Positions 27,928-36,491 of a stretch of 36,491 bases of DNA are shown here, piece after piece (position 1 is the first letter of the stretch; each line of letters opens with the position of its first letter). Source of the DNA: Cymbomonas tetramitiformis (lineage: Eukaryota; Chlorophyta; Pyramimonadophyceae; Pyramimonadales; Pyramimonadaceae); assembly GCA_001247695.2 (NCBI GenBank), contig LGRX02035328.1, positions 1-36,491 of the forward strand. Direction: 5' to 3'. Made by a program: the position numbers and the translations under genes. The notes below the pieces were generated by a model that did not search any database, was not told where the DNA came from, and saw nothing but the letters and a program-made list of their open reading frames with translations.

Positions 27928-30900
27928 TTAATCTTCCCATTCCGTATCCAAGATTCCCCACATCTTCTGAGCCAGCTCCTCGAGTGTACTCACTGTGCGC
28001 CAGTCAGGTTGAGCCTGACGCAAACCATGGGATGCAATCCCACCACCATCATCACCAATCAGTGCGCAGCTACCTTCGTCAGCGCCACGCCGCGCATGCA
28101 AACCGCTGCACACACCTCGTAGGCAAGTCGCTCGACGAGGTGCGCATGTGCAAAGTTGTATGGCACTTCACCCGATGTAAATTGAAGGCACGCATTGCAA
28201 GTTGCTACAGTCGTGGCACGCCCGTTTGCAATTGCAGAGGAAGGCGCAGTGCCAACCATCAGGAGCAGAATACACTTTCTTTTAGAGTGCTTATTGAATG
28301 CAGGGGTAATACGACACAAACCGACGTGAGGCACATCAACGCCAATCCACCCCCACCCCCACCCCCAGGGGCTGTGAGGAAGCCGTCTCGCTGGAAAGTA
28401 GTTCGTACAGCGGAATGACGGAAATGCAAATGTGGAACATGGAGTCATACATTCCAACTCCACATTAGGCGCTGTCCTTCCAGGGGCCTCGCGGCAAGCA
28501 CCTACGATGTGCGCACTCAGACGTGACAGGGCGCAAAGTCCTCCCTCCGCCGGCCTTCACGCGCTTGCAGGAAGCATACCTTGAATACGTGGGTCAGGAC
28601 GTCTTGCTCGTGCAGCAACGTGTAGCACATAGCGCGCTGTGATGGCCGCATGGTGGTTGCCGGCTGTGAAGTGGTTTCCGGGATCTGGCCCACAGCGCAG
28701 CCCAGGATGGCATTCACCTCCCCGCCTGCTATAATGTTTACATTGGAGCCTGCGTAATTTTAGTCGTTTCAAAATATTGCCCGAATCGATCTGAGGCGCG
28801 CGCCCTGTCTGTCGACAGTGACGGTTCGACCCTTCCGAGAGAACCAGATCCACTCACAGACTAGAAGTAGGAGTTCGAACAGACACGAACTCAGCTCTGT
28901 TCTTTTGCACTTTCCCTCCCTCCCAACCCAGAATCTCTGTTTCAGGTGCAGACTTGGATATTCGTCAAAAATAGACATTCACTGGCTGAGCACTTAAAGT
29001 CTCAGCTGGTAGCTTAGACAGCGCCAGCCAGACAAATGCTAATTATTATAATGAATGGCAGCAGTGTGCCTTTTGACAGTAGATCGTGTGTGCAAAAAGG
29101 AACACCAGAGCTGTGTCTCGCATCAGGTCCCGCATTGGTTGCACTCACCCCTGGGCGCCTCGCCTGGGCGCCGGACCTCGGCACGCCGCACGGAACTCCG
29201 CTGCCGGTGCGGGTGCCCACCTCGCCAGTTGCACCACTCTGCACCACAATTCCTTCAACCGCATCCGAGCCACTGGCGCCCTGCACGGGACCGGCCTCGG
29301 GGTGCACGGCGGGGCCAGCCATGCCGCAACCCATTGCAACAAAGCGCCCGTCAAGGTCCGCCATCTCCGCCTCGTCGAAGGCCGCCGCCGAGTCATGCGC
29401 CTGCCTCCTGCACAGCCCGCAACACGAACCCCCCTCTGCACGCCGATGTTGCGCTCCGACAGTGAATGCCAACTGCATCTCGGAGCAGTCCACTCAGTGT
29501 CTGCCCTCCACGTGGCCCTCTCTTGCCAGTCTTGGCCCGCGCCATGCTGACGGTTGTGAGGCATGGGCGCCGCTGAGAGCCGATATAAACGCAATCAGTT
29601 GATTGTGTTTTTGCCAGCTTCCTTGAGAATTGGCACCTCACGGGGACGAGCTCGCCGCGAATCAACGAGGAAGGCAACCATACGTGTGAGAGCAAACATA
29701 GACACTTGGTGTCGAGGATGCTCGATCAATATGGCGTTGCGGCTGCCATGGTGCCTGCCTGGTCAGATGCGAATGAATGCCTCATGCCCTCTCCTCTTCA
29801 CTGTTGGGCCGTACCCATTGGTTGCCGGCGCTGGCGTTGCGGTGTCGCTGTGGGCGCGGGTGCGCTTAGCATGGACGTAAGCTCGAACCACGGTGCGGAG
29901 GAGGTGCGTGTTGGACTTGAGGATGGCCACGTGGAGCATCACCAGGTCGTACAGTGGGTCGCCGCATCGAGCGTCTCCGAAGTCAATAAGAGTCACGCGT
30001 GGTGGCGAATGCTCTTCTATCTTCCCATGAACAGTGGCGGCTGAGGCGTGCTCCTGAGGGCCCATCGGCGGCCATAGCTCCACAATAACGTTCTCCACCG
30101 TCAGATCTCCTGTAACCCTCTCACAGAGGCACACCCGTGGCGGCCATCAATGGAAATCGTCGCGGCACACCACTCTCCTCGCCACAGTTAGACTTCTTGC
30201 CACAGAAGCACGGCACCTAGTTTGAAAAGGAGGGTGCCTCACCGTGAAGGCTGCGTGGTGGGTGCCGTGGCAGCTGAGGGTCCGCGCTCTCGTGGAGGGG
30301 TGCAGCCGCGGATGCCTTGCTCGGCGCCAAGGCTCGCAGACTGTCCGACAGATAGCCCTGGAAAAAGGGCAGTGGAAGAAGCGCTTCAGCACCGATGCGC
30401 TGGTCAGAGCGGCGAGCCTCGACGTGCATAAGACAATCTGACTCTCCCATGGAGGAAAGCTCTCTCTTTATTGCTGCCGCCCATGGATGGGGCACCCAAA
30501 AGCATGCTGTTGAGTGGAGTTGAAGGGGCAACGCCGCCGGAGGCTGCATGGAGCACAACCAACAGAGCACTACGCCGGGCCGCGGCGATGTACGCAGCTC
30601 CGCAGATATTCCGCTCCAACGGGCGGCGGCGCAAGCAGCATGGCTGAAGACGTGCGCAGCGCATTGCTGAACTGGCGACCTTTGGCTTCGCACGCGCCGG
30701 GTGACGCAAGCTGTCGGCGCCGTCAACAAGCACCGACAGTGAATACTCCACGCATAGACCGCGCACGTGATCCCGGACCAGCCGCGCTTCGTCTCTCAGC
30801 ACAGAGGAAGGCCAGGCGTGCGGGAATGCAGCCAGGTTCGGAAGGTACCTCGAGCTGATTCAGCAGGCGCGGCGGCAGCTGGGCCGAGTCCACCTGGCGC

Positions 30901-33900
30901 TCGTGAGCTTCCACGTGTTGCTCCTGCCAACAACTCCTCGCCTTCACGCGGCGCGAAGGGGGCCCAATGGGAGGCATCCGATACGCGGGCCAGGAGCGCG
31001 CCGGAGATGGGCAGCGTGCGTGCAGCATCTGGCAGATACAGGGCGGCCGAAGGTGCACTCTGGAACCATGCCGTGGAGCAGGGTGCGTCGGCGCGCGTGC
31101 TATAGAGCAGCATGTGGACTGAGGTCGTCCGAGGCAACCACCTGCAGGAAGTTGATGAAGGGCTCCCACAGGTCATCGCGGCTCCCTGTTGGGTGCTCGC
31201 AGTGCGTTCCGCCGGTCTCGGTCGCGCTCGCACTCGTCCGCATGGCACGCTCTGCACCGATTGGCCGGATGGGCTCGTTGGTCGCCAGCTCGGTTCCTGT
31301 CATCGAAGCGCTTACCAGACCCGGCCCGCTGCCCGCCCCGGCACCGCGGTTGGGACCCCGGCCCGGCCCGCTGCCCGCCCCGGCACCGCGGTTGGGACCC
31401 CGGCCCTGGATGCACGCCGTGGGCAGGGCATGGAGGTCCTCTAGAATGACCGCGAGCTGCGTCAGCACCTTGCGCGCCGTGGCCGCGTCGCCCTTGAGTT
31501 GGCGCCAGCTGGCCTCGCGGCACTCACCATCCCGTCCCTCCCCGAGACCTCCTCACTCGAGCAGCCGCCACCGCCCTGCATCGAGGATTCTGCAACACAC
31601 TGGAAGAGAAGACTGCACTCGCTCTGCGCCGAGATGTTGGCCCGGGCGAAACTTCGCATGTTCGGAAGGAGCGGCGATAATGGCGCTACCGGAGGCGCGG
31701 CGGCTGCATACACGTCATACGAGCCTGCGTCAACTTCAAGGTGCTCGCCGCGCATGGAAAGGATGGAATACGGGAATTGCCACTCACGCATGGGAAGGGT
31801 GGAATATGGGTATCACCACTCATGCATGGGAAGGGCGGAATATGGACATCACCACTCATGCATGGGAAGGGTGGAATATGGGTATCACCACTCACGCATG
31901 TTCCCCCCTTTGCTCCGCGTCGTGATCAGATACGGGAGCTGATTGGCCACCGGTGGCATCCGATCCGTGGCAGTACCCTTTGCCTGAGAGTGCTTTGCAT
32001 CCGGTGACTCCGCTACCGACTCCTCCTCCAGGATTCCCTGTCCACCCAAAGGTGCTGGCATGCCTCACGCAGGGGAGGACCAAGGCGGACGGACCGCTGT
32101 AACACACAAGACGCAGAACGGCTGCAATCCAGCTCTTGCGTGGGTCTTACTGTCCGCAACCTATTCTCGCGTGACCTATCCTGAAATCAACGGCTACTGA
32201 GGTCCAGGAGGGGGCTTTGGCCTAGGGGGCGCACTGTACTGACGAGTCGAGGGGCAGCCGCCTTGATGCGAGCACCCCCCAAGCTCTCAATGCCACGCAG
32301 CACGCCCTGCTCTAAATCGAACCCCAACCCCTCCTCCCCCTCCTCGGGGTCTTCCGCGGAGAGGGCGGCCCAAGCCAAGTCCGGGGGCGGCTGCACCACC
32401 CCGGCAACCGGCCCGTGGTAGAACTTGAGCACATGGTAATTGGTCACAAAGACAGTCCCAGTGGATCCGCTGCCGAGTGCAAACTCTGTGCCATGCCCCA
32501 ACCCGAACCCCGACCCAAAGATATCCGTTCAACCCTCCATGGGATCTCTCCCCCCGTCATCATCAGATCAACAATCAGATCATCGCCCCGTCCCATATGG
32601 TGCAATGGCTCTCTTGGCGTCAATCTGCTTGCATGGCTCCAGGTGACATGGCTGCACAGCAGCCACGTTTGAGCGAGGGAGGCGTGGCGGAAAGATGGAG
32701 CAGGGATCGAGGCGGGAACACGGAGGAGGGAGGCAAGACGGGGAGGGCCAAAGGGACAAGGGCGTGCGTTTGGGGAAGAGAGAGGACGAGCAGGTGGGAG
32801 AAAAGGGGAGGGCGGGCGAGCAGGAGATTGGGTGACGTGGACTGGGTTCCCTGCGTGAAGCGCACCTTGGACGCCGGAGGGGGCAGCGATGCTATGAAGT
32901 GAGCAAACCCTCGTCGCGCGCTGAAGCCAAAGCTCGGCGTCCGTCACCTCGCAGGCGCAGCGCCACGCATCCTCGCGCAGATGGGGCTTCTCAAGCCAAA
33001 GCGCTCTCAGCCAGGTGCGGAGCTCCCTGCGCTTCGACCCAACCCGGCCCACGCCTCCGCCCTGACTTACCACCAGCATGCCGGAGGCGCCCTCCTCCAA
33101 GGCGCGCTACGCCTCTGACCCTCTCACACCTTCCTGTTTCCCCCGGCACCGTCACTGTCCCCCCCCCGCCGACGCTCGACGCGGCAGCGCGTGCACTGGG
33201 GGTCACGGTTCATAGCCCACCCCCTCGCCCCCAGGCCTCTGTGATGTCACAATCTCAATCTCTGCCCGCAGATCACCCTCTGTTGGATTTGAGCTGGTCA
33301 ACTTATCCCGACGACGACTGTCTCTTGCTCGACGAGGTGACGACTGTCTCTTGCTCGACGAGGTGACGAGGTGACGACTGTCTCTTGCTCGACGAGGTGA
33401 CGACTGTCTCTTGCTCGACGAGGTGACGAGGTGACGACTGTCTCTTGCTCGACGAGGTGACGACTGTCTCTTGGACGAGGTGAGGTGACGACTGTCTCTT
33501 GCTCGACGAGGTGACGACTGTCTCTTGCGTGACGAGGTGACGACTGTCTCTTGCTCGACGAGGTGACGAAGCGCCTCCGGCGCACGCCGCAGTCAACATC
33601 CCCTCAGTCAAGAAGTCTGCTTGACAAAATGCAGCAGGCTAGTGCATGCACACCCACGAAGGGGGGCTCACCGATAGTCCTCGGCACCTGCGAGCACCGT
33701 GGGAGATGCTGAGGCACTGTCTCGCTGTGCTTCCTCATCTGGGAAGCATACCGCACCCTCTCCCTCATCCCTCCCCATCTTCCCTGCGTCCGGGCAGTGC
33801 ATCCGGATACTCTAACGGAATCATCCTCACAGTGCTCATTGGCCACAGCTCGCGTCGTGACTGGTGCCCACAGCGACCGTCAGGTTCACATGCTGGGCGC

Positions 33901-36309
33901 GTCGTGACTGGTGCCCACAGCGACCGCCACATGGCATGCCCACAGCGACCGCCAGGTTCACATGCTGGGCGCATCATGACTGGTGCCCACAGCGACCGCC
34001 AGGTTCACATGCTGGGCGCGTCGTGACTGGTGCCCACAGCGACCGCCAGGTTCACATGCTGGGCGCCTCGTGACTGGTGCCCACAGCGACCGCCAGGTTC
34101 ATATGCTGGGCGCGTCGTGACTGGTGCCCACAGCGACCGCCAGGTTCACATGCTGGGCGCGTCGTGACTGGTGCCCACAGCGACCGCCAGGTTCACATGC
34201 TGGGCGCATCGTGACTGGTGCCCACAGCGACCGCCAGGTTCATATGCTGGGCGCGTCGTGACTGGTGCCCACAGCGACCGCCAGGTTCACATGTTGGGCG
34301 CTGACCTGGCTGCCACCCTGCGGGTCGGAGGTACTGATTGAATCCACGCATGTCGCGGCACACTGACATCTGAGACAGTGCACAGTATGTCGGTCAGCGT
34401 CTCGAGTTGACGGGCGCCCATTAATCAAGCAACAAATCAAATGCGAGCAGTTTGCCAACACACATTCTGGCACTTCGTTCGCTCGGACGATCTCAACCCC
34501 GCTGGTTTAACCGGGTGCAGGGCGGGGGCTCGCTTGGTCTGGCACGAGGCGGGCGCCGCGGAGTGCGGAGCTTGGGGACACCCGTCCCGCACCTCAAAAC
34601 GAGGGGAAGGGACACACACCATGTTCGCCTGGCTGACGAAGTTCTGTGTCACTGCAACCGTGAGGGAGAGGTTGAGCACGCAGTGCCACCACCCGCTCGG
34701 CACAAAGATGGTCTCCCCTGGACGCTGAAGGGCGGGCGGCACGGGTGAACGGGGAGTGTAGGGGCCTCGTAAGGGAAGGCCGCGCAGGTAGCCCCGCCAG
34801 CTCGGCAACAGCAGCCCGAGGAGCTTCCCCATGCTGCGGGAAGTGCGGACCCTTCGAAGAAATAGACGCAGCTCGCATACAAAAACCACTCCACTGACAT
34901 CGCTCAGCGTTGACATACATGGTTCATCGATGCCCCATCGCTCCAATGAGCATGAGCCGTCGATACGCCGACTAATTCACATTAACGCTCCGTCAACATT
35001 CCACTTTATCAACATGCACGCTCCGTCGATATTCCGCCACATGCACACCATCGCTCCGTCGACGTCCCACCACAATGAGTTATACTCTCCGTCGATATTG
35101 CGCCGATTCACATCAACGCTCCGTCAACCTTTTCACTTCATCAACATGCACGCTCCGTCGATATCCCACCACATTCACATCCACCCTCCGTCGATGTTCC
35201 ACCACATCGACATGAACACACCGTCGATGATCCATTGCATGTACATGAACACACCGTCGACCTGGCAGAGCTTCACTTGGCATGCCCTGTCGACGTGGCA
35301 GAGCTTCACTTGGCATGCCCTGTCGACGTGGCAGAGCTTCACTTGGCATGCCCTGTCGACGTGGCAGAGCTTCACTTGGCATGCCCTGTCGACGTGGCAG
35401 AGCTGCAAGGTTCTCTGCCGCTACCACACTAACTATAGGACACACCGCTGGGAAGACTCTACCGCGTGCCCCTCAAACCCCCTTTCTGCTGTGTAACCTC
35501 CGAGTGCACTACACGGCTCCCCCCTCCCGCGCCCACCTGCAGCAATGCCACGTGTGCGTATGCAAGGTTTAGGGAGTGTAGTCGCGCCACCTGTACGCAC
35601 TCAATTGGGCGCTCGTGCGGAGGGATATTTGGGTAGACCTGCTCCACCGACCCCCCTCACCTCTAGGACCTTAGCTTCGCCTCTCCTCTCCCCGGGCATC
35701 AGTTGGGCCAGCTCTCCAGGTCCACGTCTCGAGGCAGGATGCTGAGGAGTGCCCTCGTGGCATGGCCTTTAGAGAGATCGCTTCACGACTCCCATTACAG
35801 GCGGAAGGCTACCCGCAGAAATGATAGTCCACATTGCCAGAGCTGCAGCATGTACCTCGGGGCACCTCGTGAAGCAAGGGGCATGCTCAGGGGTGTGCAT
35901 GCAAGGGGAGGCTCCTGCCTCAGGATGCCCTCTCTGCACTCGGCCGTGGCGGAGCGGTTAGAAGCGGTTTGGAGGGGGGAAGGCTCCTGCCTCAGGATGC
36001 CCTCTCTGCACTCGGCCGTGGCGGAGCGGTTAGAAGCGGTTCGGAGGGGGGAAGGCTCCTGCCTCAGGATGCCCTCTCTGCACTCGGCCGTGGCGGAGCG
36101 GTTAGAAGCGGTTCGGAGGGGGGGAGCACCTCCAGGAACCACGTGAGCGAGTTCGGGGTCTGCACCCCCATGTCACCGTCCTCGAGGTCGACAAACACAT
36201 TCACCCCTGGAGGCACCTTCCCGGGCGGATACAGCGCCCAGCGCTTGGAGCCGCAGAGCAGAGTGTTCCAAGCACTCGTCAGAGCTGGATCCGTGTGCCA
36301 GCTGGCGCC
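27928..36309 (-). CDS. JMJ21: JMJ21-type JmjC + APH-like phosphotransferase gene (5' partial)
   Basis: Exons supported (minus): 36309-36130, 35638-35591, 34724-34620, ~33026-32948, ~32495-32250, ~31500-31420, 31296-31142, ~30950-30849, 30357-30243, 30109-~29885, 28663-28580, 28014-27928. JmjC part: [12 protein letters not shown] (Fe-binding H-x-D), [34 protein letters not shown] (second His), AVTQNF. Kinase-like part: [46 protein letters not shown] (catalytic Asp and Asn; the HG/D junction is split by an intron), [17 protein letters not shown]. End: [18 protein letters not shown], then [13 protein letters not shown] and stop. This domain order is that of plant JMJ21 (F-box, JmjC, APH); the F-box would lie beyond the right edge. 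Predicted 2-oxoglutarate/Fe(II) hydroxylase or demethylase plus phosphotransferase, substrate unknown. Exons between 34620 and 33026, around 31.6 kb and from 29885 to 28663 are unresolved. Confidence 0.82.
28664..29884 (-). other. Unresolved part of the JMJ21-like gene
   Basis: GC-rich sequence with long overlapping open frames on both strands that are probably composition effects. An additional exon linking [10 protein letters not shown] to the [10 protein letters not shown] exon is expected, but none was identified with confidence. Confidence 0.35.
31751..31900. repeat. 36-bp minisatellite in a JMJ21-like intron
   Basis: About four copies of cactcacgcatgggaagggt plus ggaatatgggtatcac, the first diverged. 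The period is a multiple of 3, so false ORFs run through it on both strands. Confidence 0.85.
33310..33569. repeat. 26-34 bp minisatellite in a JMJ21-like non-coding segment
   Basis: Alternating units gtgacgactgtctcttgctc-gacgag with or without an extra gtgacgag; about nine copies, some with small deletions. Two unit lengths alternate in the middle, a small higher-order pattern. Confidence 0.85.
33852..34300. repeat. 47-bp minisatellite
   Basis: About nine to ten copies of gtcgtgactggtgcccacag-cgaccgccag-gttcacatgctgggcgc; one hybrid copy contains cacatggcatgcccacagcg. Units differ by single bases (for example the catatg and catcatg variants). Confidence 0.9.
34955..35262. repeat. 33-bp minisatellite, degenerate family
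   Basis: About nine units built on cgctccgtcgatattccacc-acattcacatcaa, with 10-30 percent divergence between copies. It directly abuts the homogeneous 33-bp array to its right. Confidence 0.8.
35263..35408. repeat. 33-bp minisatellite, homogeneous family
   Basis: Four to five near-perfect copies of tggcagagcttcacttggca-tgccctgtcgacg. It has the same period as the neighbouring degenerate array and shares its (c/t)cgtcga / ctgtcga phase mark, so it is probably a recent expansion of one diverged unit. Confidence 0.85.
35911..36126. repeat. 72-bp tandem repeat, three copies, beside the JmjC exon
   Basis: Units start at 35911, 35983 and 36055 (gctcctgcctcaggatgccc...). The last unit ends 4 bp before the splice donor side of the exon 36309-36130, so the array fills the donor end of that intron. 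Confidence 0.9.
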
Positions 36310-36365
36310 CTGAAGCCCGGCATCATCCCAATTTCAATCGCTGCAGCCGGAAAACTCACTCGATC

Positions 36366-36491
36366 GTGGATGTGCCTCTGGAGACATGCCGGCAGCGCTG
36401 CCAGTGGATGTGCCTCTGGAGACATGCCGGCAGCGCTGACAGTGGAATGTGCCCCTGGAGACATGCCGGCAGCGCTGCCAGTGGATGTGCC
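36366..36491. repeat. 38-bp tandem repeat running off the right edge
   Basis: Units at 36366, 36404, 36442 and 36481 (gtggatgtgcctctggagac-atgccggcagcgctgcca). The array is cut by the window end. It lies just upstream of the first visible JmjC exon. Confidence 0.9.

Noticed and set aside
29014..29602. Overlapping GC-rich ORFs of 130-190 codons on both strands
   Set aside because: No domain, biased composition, and they fall within the unresolved segment of the JMJ21-like gene.
33852..34300. CRISPR-like array
   Set aside because: Contiguous 47-bp units without unique spacers in a eukaryotic gene; it is a minisatellite.

Overview
This is a eukaryotic nuclear window. Several genes are split by short GT-AG introns, there are intron-containing and permuted nuclear-type tRNA genes with Pol III A/B boxes, and there are transposons with target-site duplications. 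The gene content best fits a green alga of prasinophyte grade: a plant JMJ21-type JmjC plus phosphotransferase gene, an HDDC2 orthologue and a circularly permuted tRNA. The lineage is inferred, not shown.

Layout. (1) 462-7125 (+): a 14-exon gene for a protein of about 1,800 residues, joining a ParB-like domain to a beta-class DNA methyltransferase domain whose catalytic DPPY is degenerate, with a Lys/Ala-rich coiled-coil tail. (2) 7.5-11.3 kb (+): a MYND-finger gene broken by a frameshift, then four small Cys-containing genes forming two paralogous pairs; the second pair was duplicated together with promoter and 3' flank. (3) 11.9-13.5 kb (-): a 3'-truncated chromodomain-BED-hAT transposase gene with a hAT-type MITE in its first intron. 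(4) 14.6-16.7 kb (-): a complete 8-exon HDDC2 (HD-domain 5'-nucleotidase) gene. (5) 16.4-24.8 kb: the central feature, a tandem array of six full units and one partial unit of about 1.15-1.19 kb. Each full unit carries tRNA-Glu(UUC) with a 31-nt intron, tRNA-Lys(CUU), and a tRNA-Arg(UCU) whose 3' half (positions 38-73) lies upstream of its 5' half (1-37), separated by 7 nt. The unit also contains the promoter side and first exon of HDDC2, so the amplification made orphan copies of that start exon. Unit 1, next to HDDC2, is the oldest looking and carries two inverted-repeat elements absent from the others: 188 bp with a 10-bp TSD, and 777 bp with perfect 300-bp TIRs and a 9-bp TSD. (6) 24.8-27.6 kb: a 116-bp hairpin at the array edge, a PHD-finger terminal exon and unassigned coding-like stretches. 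(7) 27.9-36.3 kb (-): the JMJ21-like gene, 5' end beyond the right edge, with tandem repeats of 26 to 72 bp concentrated in its non-coding parts.

The strongest candidate for something not described before is the permuted tRNA-Arg(UCU) as a member of an amplified Glu-Lys-Arg array that also copies a protein gene's first exon. The permuted halves rebuild exactly 73 nt with every stem paired, and the flanks can form a bulge-helix-bulge with the two cuts exactly at 37/38.
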